A DNA stretch of 49,949 nt. Origin: Zygnema cylindricum. Its lineage: Eukaryota; Streptophyta; Zygnematophyceae; Zygnematales; Zygnemataceae. The position numbers were made by a program, and so were the translations under genes. The stretch spans positions 54,785 to 104,733 of the forward strand of contig JBBHKE010002506.1 in the NCBI GenBank assembly GCA_037447655.1, written 5' to 3'. Each line of letters starts with the position of its first letter. Positions within the stretch are counted from its first letter, which is position 1. The notes beneath the pieces were generated by a model that was not told the origin of the DNA, did not search any database, and worked only from the letters and a program-made list of their open reading frames with translations. Positions 34,559 through 49,949 of the stretch are shown here, piece after piece.

Positions 34559-35102
34559 TACACCGCGAATCGTTATTAGTGTCAAAGTCACTAATTTGGG
34601 TCTTAAAATTTTGATTTTTTTTTTCAAATAGGATACATGATTTTAATTTTTCCTTGACTTTAATTAAGGTACCGTACAAAATAGCGTAAAGCCTGAAAGT
34701 ACAATAAAATATAAATAGTGTGGTGTACCATCGATGTCAGACCGTACATAACTGTACCTTCTCAAGTGAAAACATACAAATAATGAATTAAATCAGACGC
34801 GCACGCATAGGAACGTGCGCTCAAAAAAAAGGGATTAGTCTGACACGCAAACTAGTATTGCATGTACGGATATTTTAAATTCGCGACGGCGTACGATTTC
34901 TAATATTTTGTACGGGTACATATAATAATGTATATAATCATACGGCTAATATTCCATTTTTGCTGTTCCCAAATTAGCATTAACGCCGAAATTAGAATAC
35001 ACCTTTTATTTTTTTTAAATTCAAATTCTTAATTAGCATCAATTAAGGTAAATTTTCTTCAACACTATTTAAACTTTGACACTAATAACGATTCGCGGTG
35101 TA
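34559..35102. mobile_element. TACACCG-type TIR element, subfamily B-like
   Basis: Starts TACACCGCGAATCGTTATTA six bases after copy A2 and ends ACGATTCGCGGTGTA. It shares the GTCAGACCGTACATAACTGT region with other B elements. Its last TA is also the first TA of the next element. Confidence 0.82.
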
Positions 35103-35647
35103 CACCGCCAATCGCTATTAGGGTAAATAACGCTAATTCGGTGCCCTTTTTTCAAAAAAAAAAACTTGAAATACAATCCATAATTATATTTTTTCCATTA
35201 TTCTAATTAGGGTTTTCTTTTCAATTACCGTTAATAATGGAAGTACACTGCGATGGAAATAGTGTGGCGTATGGACAGGATATCTCCGTACGAAATGGTA
35301 CTTTTTGCATTACAAATGCATAAAGAGACACTTAACACACATGTGAATGTGCACTGGGAGAAAGAGAAGCAAACTCATCAAAATAAATCACGACTCATAT
35401 GTTCGTCCGTCGACCGTGTGAACAGTGCGACGGCGTACGAATTGTCAGTTTTTGTATGGATACACATATTACTCTAGACATCGAAAGGGCGGGTATTTAT
35501 TATTCAGGACAACCCAAATTACAGTTAGGGATTAATTAGTATATATATATATATATATATATTAAAACAAATTCCCGATTAGTGTTTATAACACTATTTT
35601 TTTTTTACGCTATTGATTCCTTTACTCTAATAGCGATTGACGGTGTA
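35101..35647. mobile_element. TACACCG-type TIR element, subfamily A, copy 3
   Basis: Starts TACACCGCCAATCGCTATTA and ends GCGATTGACGGTGTA. It abuts the preceding element through a shared TA. It has a (TA)n run of about 24 bp at 35540-35563. Confidence 0.87.
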
Positions 35648-36199
35648 GCGTAGACTTCGGGAACATTTTCCTTTTTTTCATAAGTATGTTAACAATGTTA
35701 TTCCATGCTACTATCGTATCCAAATGCATACAAAATTGTAAAAGTATAAAACCAAATAACTATCTTTGAGTATAATTACCACACTAATTCAATCTGAGAT
35801 TAAATTTTTGGATTCGATTTTTGACTTTGGAAATCAGATTGAGCTTGGAAATATATTAGGGTTTGGAATTCAACCTGAAATATTGTTTGGAATTAGACTA
35901 AGGTTGGAGTTAATATTGTTGTCAAGATTAAAATCAGGCTATGGAGTTTTTGATTAAGATACAATTAATATTGGGTTTTGGAGCAAATACTAACTATTTA
36001 TTCTCACAAGGAAACCAAACATCTCAATCTTAAACAACGTTCCTCCAAAATTGTAGCTTACTGCTCAAGGGTTCAATCAGGATTTACATGAGGATCCCTA
36101 TATATAGTATAAAAGAGTTACACCGACTTTATTATAAAGCACGATAATACACCATCTGAGTCCACGGGAACAAAAAGAGGCAACAATGTTAAAACTGAA
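35648..36199. other. gene-free stretch
   Basis: AT-rich unique sequence. A 63-codon frame at 35766-35957 has no recognisable domain. Confidence 0.45.
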
Positions 36200-36339
36200 A
36201 AACTACATGTTGAGGGAGGCAAACAAAAAGGATAAGTAAGGAAAGAGCAACGAACACACAAAAAGGAAAATTAAAACAAAAACACCTAAAGAAGCAACCA
36301 ACCCCGAAGAAAAGACTTTGTGCGAAAAAAAACTAACCC

Positions 36340-37640
36340 AACTAAACCCCAACATAACTGAGAATAAACGAAAAGCAACCTCGTAAGTCCGGCGGGAGAG
36401 TTTCTGAACACGCCGATGATCCATAATGGCAATAGACTATTGAACGAGGATAAAAGCTTGCACTCACAGTAAAGCCATAGAAAAACGTTGACGATAAAAA
36501 AAAGTAAAGACTGAAGCAGGAGGGCTCCCATGCCCCCGACGCTCGACGAGCGTCAACCACAAGCATGGAGAAACTCTTCCAAAGTCACACATAAACAACC
36601 AAATATCTCCAGCGCCATCAAAATAAAGCCAACTATAGCATCGCGGTGGGCATAATCACGCTCTTTCTTTTTTGCCGCGTCACGAGCGGCCACTCCAACA
36701 TGTCTAGCCGCTTGACTGTCGACTGTATCCGAGGTACTTCGTCAAAAAAACGTCACCAAAATAAAGGACGTGCACCATCGAGTAGTACAATATCAATACG
36801 AAGCGAAGGGATAATATGTGAGACATACCTACGAACAAGAAAACCCCCCTCAAAAGCGATCATGCGATGGAGTCGCGAATAGTGTCGGGCGCATGAATCA
36901 ACTCCCCCCCCGTGGGAGCAGCAAAGCACATGGATGTCCTCGGGCTCAAGAACGCGCTCACACGAGCAAACAAGAGAGCCAAGCAAAGGTGGACGAGGGA
37001 GGCCAAGCGGGAACCTAAGGGCCGTGGTGACTTGACCTCGCCTGAAACGTAGGGTAGATAAAATAGGTGTACCAATAATCAAGCTGCAGAACCAGGTCCA
37101 CCACAAAAGAGAAATAATCGGAAGGAAGCGCCACGAGAAGCTCGGGGTGACAACATGATCATAAATGGATTCCTCGACACACGCAAGTGATGTCGTAACG
37201 AGAGTGGAAAGATCAACATGTCCGCGACGCGTTAGCAGCAAAAGTAAAAGAACATTACACATCCAAAATGGAAGGCAAAATGTTGAAAGGCAAGCAAACC
37301 GTTTGAAACACGAGGGAAAATTGTAGCAAGAACAAAAGTATCCCCATCCAAGAAACGAGTGACAAGATTGGAGGCAACAAGGCCCAACTTCCAAAATAGG
37401 GGCTCATAGCAACACGTGTCATCGATATTAAACCCAAACCGCGAGAGACAAGAAGAGGGGCCAAAAAGCGGGCTATTGACACGGACTTGCGATCAAAAGC
37501 CCCACAACCTAACAAAGTGTAAAGGACATCCATGAGGCAATCATCAAAGGCAAAAAAGGAGGAGACAAGTAAGGTAGGAGGGGCAATGGGGGAAACACTG
37601 TGTCAAAAGAGCAAAAGCCACCTGAGGATCAAAAAGGTTG
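36340..37640 (-). pseudogene. degenerate non-LTR-type reverse transcriptase C-terminal region
   Basis: Reading the minus strand across three frames gives, in order: LPNLFDPQVAFALLTQC, ARFLAPLLVSRGLGLISM, SPYFGSWALLPPI, then LRFPLGLPRPPL, VCSCERVLEPEDIHVLCC, ARHD, RIAFEGGFLVRR and IDIVLLDG, then GVAARDAAKKKERDYAHRD and GFILMALEIFG. This order matches the part after the RT domain in many plant, algal and oomycete retroelement proteins: a thumb-like GGLGL...YFGSWA segment, a Cys-x-Cys...His-x4-Cys finger, an endonuclease-like Asp-Ile-Val and a Lys/Arg-rich tail. The RT catalytic motif itself is absent, as in a 5'-truncated insertion. Frameshifts and stops are frequent. Class assignment is by motif resemblance. 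Confidence 0.66.
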
Positions 37641-38411
37641 GGAAGGTCGTCCACGTGGGACAAATTTATATATAATTTAGCATCAACTCCCAAATGACAA
37701 TGGGACAACTGTGCACGGAGAAAAGTTCACTAAAGTAGCATAATAAACATTAATGGTAATAGCAATATTTGGTGTAGCACAAAGTTCACCTCTATTAGTG
37801 TAACTGATTAACAACCTTGTGTTGATTATGCTATCGACAATAATAATAATCCCCGAGCTCATGTTGTGTGCAAAAGACACAACTTTATTCACTTCTACGA
37901 AGGGTTTTAAAAAGTGAAGAAACATGAAACTTACTTTAGATCATATTTAGACTGGGGAATGATAATATTTGGTGAAACTTTTGAATTTTGAAACCTCGTA
38001 CACCTAATGGAAATGTGAAAAATATCAATTGAAGGTAAAAATGGTAACTAAAGGAGAAAACAAGAAAGATGTTGAAGTCAAAATATAAAGTAAAATAGTC
38101 AACTGAAAGAACCATTTTGGAAAACCTAATTGCCAGCTGTTAGTATTAACACTAAAAGAAACACTAAATGAATAACCTTAATGACTTAAATCAAGAATGT
38201 ACTGGAGAATATCAAACGCTTTTCCTTAAAACAAAAACCATACGTATCTATTTCTTATATCTTTGTCAACATTACTCAAAGATAAAAAAAATTTATGGAA
38301 ACCTCCATTCCAAAGAAGACGGCGAATATCTGCTTATAAATATCTTGTCACAGGTACTTTAAGGTCCTAAACCAATGTAAAAACCTCTTTACAAATATCC
38401 TATCATATTTT
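37641..38411. other. gene-free stretch and likely 3' UTR of the DUF3148 gene
   Basis: AT-rich. An 80-codon minus-strand frame at 37683-37925 is not recognised. The part next to 38411 is probably the 3' UTR of the minus-strand gene. Confidence 0.4.
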
Positions 38412-40412
38412 TTAAGTTTCTAAAAGATTGAAGTACTTTCTATCTATAAGGAATGCACCATTGGCAAATCGAATCGCCCAAACGCCCTTAGGTCTCCTGT
38501 CCAATATCCTGCAATAAAACAAATAAAACAGAATGAGTACTATGTAATATCCTGCAATAAAAAATCCAAACAGAATGAGAACTCTACGAGAAACAATCTA
38601 TCCCAGTAATAGGCAAATTAGAGCGGTAAACCACACTATACTGCGCATCGAAAAAAGTTAAAGATGTATAGGTAGTAGAAGAGAATATACTGCGGATCAT
38701 ATAACACAAAACATGAACTTTAAAGGAACTTTGGGATACAAAACCACACAAACTTCAAAGAAAATTTAAAAAATACAACCACACAAATCTAGAGGAACTA
38801 GAGGAAAATATAAAACCAAAAAAACTCAAAAAGGACCTTTCTAAAATAAAACCACACAAGCGCTTGATAAGGAACTTTAGTAGATAAAAGTTTGCTTACC
38901 TTCCTGCGTCTCCCTCCTTTATAATTCCGTCATTTGTCCTCATCATGGGCATAGGCTCGGCTGTTTTCACATATGGAGGAGCTTCGACTATTACAATAGC
39001 ACTTCCCACGCCAATTTCTTCCGTTTTTTTGCCTCCAACAGGTTGCAAGTCTAAAGTCACAACATAGAAAGGCAAATTCATCCAAGTATTTTGTGTTTAA
39101 AAAAAAAAAAAAAACCTGTAGTTGTTTTGCTTCCATCAGGTTGCAAATTTAAATACACATGGAAAGGCAAATTCACACATCTTACATAAACGTTCGACCT
39201 CAACGGCCGGAGTGTGAAGCAAACAAATAGCAAAAGAAAACAAACATAGAGAGGAAGAGAGGGACGAAGAGAGAGAGAAAGAGGGAGAGGGACAGAGGGA
39301 GAGAGAGAGAGGGAGAGGGATGTGTACAGAATGCTGCTTGATTACTGTTCCTTTTATAGGTATCTAATACGGAAACTAAATACACATAATGTAAATGGCG
39401 TTACTGGCGCAGTAATCAAAGTGATCATATAAAAATTGTACGATTTTGTACAAAAATGTACAATCTTCTGTATGATAACAGTGATTTCTTGCCAGTATCA
39501 CTGGTAATCGGGTACTATAACGACTACCCTACAACAGACTGTATTTCTTCCTTCAATTTCTCCAGTTTTGTAGATTTCAAAAAAACCTTGAAAAAACCCT
39601 AAAAACCCTGAAATAACAAAATACTCTAAAAAAACCCTACTGTAAATACTGTGTATTCTGGATTTTTTTTTCCAAACAATTTTCAAAGTAAATAAAAGAG
39701 AATGATGGGAATAAAATAGAAATATTGGAGGAGACAGAGGAACAGTGGAATGAAAGGGAGAGGGAGGTGGGGGGGGAGGGGAGAGGGAGAGGGAGAGAGG
39801 GAGGGGGGAGAGGGCAGAGGATCGGTGGAGGTGCATTACAGTTGGTACTTTGCGCGGCGCTGCCTCTCATTTTGCGCTGCCCACGGATCATTGGATCAAT
39901 CTTTCTCCATCCTTCGTATCCAGATTAGTTACCCGTCGTTATGCAATGAAACCTATTTTCCAGTTTTTTTTCCCACATATTTACATACATTTTTTTTTTT
40001 TCTTTTTTTTTTCCCGTTTCCTTTCCATTTATTTTCCATTTATCGCCCATTTTTTCCGTTTTTTTCCCATTCCTTTTCCATTTACTTTCCATTTATTCTG
40101 TTTTTTTTTTTCATTAATTTTTTCCTTTATTTTCCATTTTTTCTCCGTTTCTTTTCCACATTTTTTTTCTGAGAATTCCTTACCTGCCATAGAAAATGCA
40201 ATTCCAATCCTCATCGATGACGACGATTCCTCCAAAAAATTAAGTTTTGTGTTTTTTTTGCTTATTTTGGCGACTGACAAAAACTGCTGTCGAAACGATG
40301 TACGTAAAGCAATGCTACTTTTTCCCGATTGAGAAGAAACTGGAAAATCGGAGCTACAAATGGAACAAGGTTTTTTTTTGGAGAAAATTGGATTAGGGAG
40401 AGTACATGACAT
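38412..40412 (-). CDS. CRR42: plastid DUF3148 protein, CRR42-like
   Basis: Three minus-strand exons: 40412-40184, 39050-38900 and 38508-38412 (stop TAA). Donors GTAAGG and GTAAGC and acceptors CTTTAG and TTGCAG join in phase to 158 codons (164 from an ATG at 40430). Exon 1 is rich in Ser, Lys and Arg (SSDFPVSSQSGKSSIALRTS) with few acidic residues until its end, like a chloroplast transit peptide. Exon 2 has IGVGSAIVIVEAPPYVKTAE then PMPMMRTNDGIIKEGDAGR; exon 3 has ILDRRPKGVWAIRFANGAFL and IDRKYF. This is the whole conserved DUF3148 core shared by cyanobacteria and plant CRR42, a factor for assembly of the chloroplast NDH complex. No indels. Exons 2-3 are near certain; exon 1 is supported by phase and composition only. 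It is convergent with the histidine kinase and divergent from the CIPK gene. Confidence 0.82.
39060..39180 (-). repeat. duplicated segment in intron 1 of the DUF3148 gene
   Basis: A stretch around the exon 2 acceptor (TTGCAACCTG...GGCAAA, GAATTTGCCTTTC) occurs twice, at about 39038-39083 and 39125-39178, separated by an A-run. The upstream copy is not needed for the reading frame. Confidence 0.6.
39229..39325. repeat. GA-rich tract
   Basis: Low-complexity GAGAGGGA sequence inside the DUF3148 gene intron; a similar tract lies at 39745-39820. Confidence 0.9.
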
Positions 40413-40489
40413 CTTCGTGACAGATAACATTTTTTACCTGATAGCTCCAATGTTTTAACTCTTTACCAAGAAATTTACTAAGTAACTTA

Positions 40490-40695
40490 CCAAGTATTCA
40501 CTGATTATTTACTGAGTATTTACTGAGTATTTACTGAGTATTGACTGAGTATTTACTGAGTATTTACTGAGTATTGACTGAGTATTTACTGAGTAGTTAC
40601 TGAGTATTTACCGAGTATTGACTGAGTAGTTACTGAGTATTTACTGAGTATTCACCAAGTATTTACTGAGTATTTAATGAGTATTTCCTAAGTAA
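40490..40695. repeat. 11-bp tandem minisatellite
   Basis: About 18 units of TACTGAGTATT with scattered changes, in the upstream region of the divergent DUF3148 and CIPK genes. Confidence 0.93.
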
Positions 40696-40901
40696 CGTTC
40701 TTGTCATCCACTTGTACTTTCTTAGAGAATAAAAAGCCGCACTGTTTGCGGACTAACATCCAGAATTGTCAAATTGTCATATAATATGTGCGCAGAAGCT
40801 TCAATTAAAAAGTAAAATAAAAAAAGAAGGGTTCCAAGTAGCGTCAAACTTGAAAAGTTGAAGAGTATTAACTTTCATCAGACAGGTTTGTCAATTCACT
40901 C

Positions 40902-41440
40902 TGCGTCGCAAAAATTTGAAAAGAAAACATGGTTCGAACTTTATGGCGTCGCAAAAATTTGAAAAGAAAACATGGATCGAACTTTATGGCGTCGCAAAAA
41001 TTTGAAAAGAAAACATGGTTCGAACTTTATGGCGTCGCAAAAATTTGAAAAGAAAACGTGGTTCGAACTTTATGGCGTCGCAAAAATTTGAAAAGAAAAC
41101 ATGGTTCGAACTTTATGGCGTCGCAAAAATTTGAAAAGAAAACGTGGTTCGAACTTTATGGCGTCGCAAAAATTTGAAAAGAAAACGTGGTTCGAACTTT
41201 ATGGCGTCGCAAAAATTTGAAAAGAAAACGTGGTTCGAACTTTATGGCGTCGCAAAAATTTGAAAAGAAAACGTGGTTCGAACTTTATGGCGTCGCAAAA
41301 ATTTGAAAAGAAAACGTGGTTCGAACTTTATGGCGTCGCAAAAATTTGAAAAGAAAACGTGGTTCGAACTTTATGGCGTCGCAAAAATTTGAAAAGAAAA
41401 CATGGTTCGAACTTTATGGCGTCGCAAAATTTGGAAAGGC
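40902..41440. repeat. 43-bp tandem minisatellite, 12 copies
   Basis: Units start every 43 bp from 40902 to 41375, with a degenerate partial unit at 41418. Each contains GGCGTCGCAAAAATTTGAAA and GGTTCGAACTTTAT. Copies differ mainly at one A/G (ACATGG or ACGTGG). No spacers. Confidence 0.97.
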
Positions 41441-41693
41441 ACAGGATCAAATTCCATAAGCGGACACCGAAAATGATAGATTTGAAAAATTGAAAAAAAA
41501 ATGGAATATTTGAAAAAGACAAACGCTGAAACGCGTTAATACTTAATGGACGACCTAGAGGAAAGATCTTGACTGTTCAATCGTATAATATCCTGACCGT
41601 TCGATCACATATATATCAACCGTTCGATCAATAATTTTGCAAGGTGTCACAAATCTAAGTTCTAAAGGACAAATTTCGACGCGTACCGTACAC
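41441..41693. other. flank of the TIR element pair
   Basis: 41566-41670 (GACCGTTCGATC words, TTTTGCAAGGTGTCACAAATC) is partly repeated at 42590-42660, on the far side of the two TIR elements. No gene. Confidence 0.45.
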
Positions 41694-42244
41694 TACACCG
41701 CCAATCGTTATTAGCGTGGGAGTTTGATTAGCGTATAATAATAATTATAGTGGTGTACGCTATTTAAGAATTTTAAAATTTTGGAAAAAATCATACATTC
41801 TAATTGTTTGATTATGGTAATTTGGATCTTTGAAAAAAAAAATGTCGGTCGCAAACATGCTTACACTAATATAGGTCTTCGTACAAAATCTGACAAATCG
41901 TACACAAATCGTACATTCACACGGTCGAAACGCGGCTGTCGGACGAATATGTGGGAACGGGATTTTTTACGACCTGGTTTTTTTTCCTTTTTAGAACGCC
42001 CATTCTCATGCGTCTGCGGTTACTAAAACTAATTTATTGTAATTTTTAACTTAAGAAGGTACATTTATGTACGGTATGACACTGACCGTACACAACTCTA
42101 TTTAAGAGACAACGCACTGAAAATAACCCTAAATAGAATAAATAAAAAAATAGAATGAACTACACTAATGGAGAATAATAAAAAAATAAAGCGGGACGGA
42201 ATTAGTGTACACAACGCTAATAAGTAATAACGATTGGCGGTGTA
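41694..42244. mobile_element. TACACCG-type TIR element, B-like, inverted
   Basis: Starts TACACCGCCAATCGTTATTA and ends ACGATTGGCGGTGTA with TA edges. The right half resembles subfamily B in inverted orientation (ACTGACCGTACACAACTCTA). No transposase. Confidence 0.8.
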
Positions 42245-42245
42245 G

Positions 42246-42447
42246 TACACCGCCAATCGCTATTAGAGTATATAACGCTAATTCTGTGCCCCTAAATTTT
42301 GAACCCAAAACCTGAAATAGAATTAATAACGCTATTTAAGTACGTGGACCATAATCTGCCACGTCTCAGGCACTAAATTAGAATCAATAACGCTAATTTT
42401 TTTTTGACGCTATTTAATCCTTGACTCTAATAGCGATTGGCGGTGTA
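42246..42447. mobile_element. TACACCG-type TIR element, short subfamily
   Basis: 202 bp: TACACCGCCAATCGCTATTA ... GCGATTGGCGGTGTA, one base after the previous element ends. The interior CGTGGACCATAATCTGCCACG matches 14425-14627 inverted. This is the best-preserved short copy. Confidence 0.9.
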
Positions 42448-43428
42448 ATACAAAAATGTACGATTTTTTCTCTCAGGGTGACCACATCATGACGAAATCG
42501 GAAACGGTACGGCCGTGTCTAAATAAGTAAATAACAAGAATGAATAATGGGCATAGAATCTGATAATCAAAATCCCAAATAATGGGAAAATATCTTGACC
42601 GTTCGATCGGCATTTTGCAGTGCGTCACAAATCCGATGTCCAACCGGGCACATTGTGAAGCGTACGGTACCCCTAAACTGTACGAATTTCTGTCAGGACG
42701 ACCAGCTCACCAGCTTGATGATAAAATCGGCAAAGTTTGGCCGCTTTTTGTACCAAGAATCGTACAAAATACCGATTCTGGTAGCCAAAATCCCGAATGC
42801 AGGAATTTCACAGAAGGTTACCACAGAAGCAGGAAGACCATTTTGGTTTTTTTTTCAAAACTCATCGCTGTAACTGCAAAAAAATCTGAAATTAATGAGA
42901 ATTCAAGTTTTACAAAATATATATTTGACATTCTGTTATTCTATCGTTTTAGCAAAAAAAAATTAAAAAAACTACTATGATTCAATCCCGCTGAAATTCA
43001 AATCACCGTTTTTTTTTTCTTTTTTTCCCTTTTTGCGAATTTTACCGTTTCCTTTTGCACAGAAAACACAAGTTTTTTTAAGAAACGGCCCCGAAAACGA
43101 CAAATTTTTTACTATATCAAATTAACTTACATGCCATCTTTTTAGCGGAATCGCTCGGTTATCCTGAAAAGAAAGTAAAACACTCACTTTGTAAATTCTT
43201 TTACGAAATTCCGCACGAAATTTTCGCACGTTTTGTGAATAAGATACCAACCAAGCAAAACTGATCAGCCAAACATTAAAAAAAAAAAAAAAGTGGAGAG
43301 AGACACATCTTTCTCGTTTTTTCCTTGTTTTTTCCTCTTTTTTCTTGTTTTTTTCTCGTCTTTTCCGTTTTTTTCTCGTTTTTTCTCGTTTTTTTCGTTT
43401 TTTCGATTTTTGTTTTATGTGGTGAGAA
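42448..43428 (+). promoter_or_regulatory. upstream region of the CIPK gene
   Basis: No recognisable exon. A 132-codon frame at 42582-42980 is not recognised. 43310-43415 is a T-rich run of CTCGTTTTTT-type units directly before the ATG, probably 5' UTR. No clear TATA box can be assigned. Confidence 0.4.
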
Positions 43429-49640
<6,212 letters not shown>

Positions 49641-49949
49641 GTTTAGCTCCTCTCTAAACCTAATAATTTGCAGCTACTAATAAATCCCATCCTTAGAAGC
49701 ACTGGAAAGCCCTAAAAACCCACCCTAAAAACCCTAAAAACCGTAAAATCCCTAAAAAATCCCTATAAACCCAAAAATTCCCAAAAAAACCCTACAAACC
49801 CAAAAATTAACCCAACTAAAAACCCTGTCGTTAGCCTAAATGAAAAAGTCATCTTTTTTAGGCTTTTTTAGGATATAAATAATGCAGAGATTTGTTTTTC
49901 ATATATGAACTCACAATACTCTCTCTCTCTCTCAATCTCTCTCTCTCTC
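49641..49949 (+). other. start of CIPK intron 9, with AAACCCTA-type repeats
   Basis: After the exon 9 donor, 49700-49830 is a string of ACCCTAAAAACCC-like words, similar to intron 2. The window ends in (TC)n at 49919-49949. The NAF motif, PPI domain and stop codon are outside the window. Confidence 0.75.

Noticed and set aside
31522-35477. Similar open frames at 31538, 34200 and 35253
   Set aside because: They lie in homologous TIR elements and one copy is frameshifted; similarity comes from shared DNA, not a conserved protein.
40902-41440. RNA polymerase III B-box-like word GGTTCGAAC in each unit
   Set aside because: The last required C is T, there is no A-box partner, and no tRNA-like fold is evident.
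42582-42980. 132-codon open frame upstream of the CIPK gene
   Set aside because: No recognisable domain, no splice context, and it overlaps a repeated segment; not supported as a gene.

Overview
This is a eukaryotic nuclear window, most probably from a streptophyte (a plant or charophyte alga). The evidence is a plant-type CHASE-domain hybrid histidine kinase, a CBL-interacting protein kinase (CIPK) whose eight introns are all phase 0, and a plastid DUF3148/CRR42-like gene with a transit-peptide-like first exon. I cannot name the species. Two runs of ten Ns (12081-12090, 33775-33784) are assembly gaps.

Layout. 1-8330 is gene-free repeat sequence: a 37-bp minisatellite, 66-, 27- and 76-bp tandem repeats, two TIR elements and a GA-rich tract. 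8331-10481 (+) holds two exons of a secreted S41-like peptidase, N-terminal half only. 10482-19700 is gene-poor and very rich in the tetranucleotide GTAC; it contains two non-autonomous hAT elements with perfect 8-bp target duplications, another TIR element with an 8-bp duplication, and several TACACCG-type TIR elements. 20034-30078 (+) is a 15-exon CHASE histidine kinase whose splice sites and motifs are recognisable but whose reading frame is broken by about ten single-base indels. 30079-38411 holds clustered TACACCG elements and a degenerate minus-strand reverse transcriptase C-terminus. 38412-40412 (-) is the three-exon DUF3148 gene. 40490-42447 holds two minisatellites and two abutting TIR elements. 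43429 to the window end (+) is the CIPK gene, with nine intact exons covering the kinase domain; the NAF/regulatory part lies beyond the window.

Function. The histidine kinase would sense a ligand outside the cytoplasm (CHASE, between two membrane segments) and pass phosphate from His to a C-terminal receiver Asp, as cytokinin receptors do. The CIPK would act downstream of calcium through CBL proteins. The DUF3148 protein is predicted to be a plastid factor related to NDH-complex assembly. I see no sign that these neighbours form one pathway. The shared theme is structural: very long pyrimidine-rich tracts in introns, often running up to the 3' splice site, and TIR elements packed between genes.
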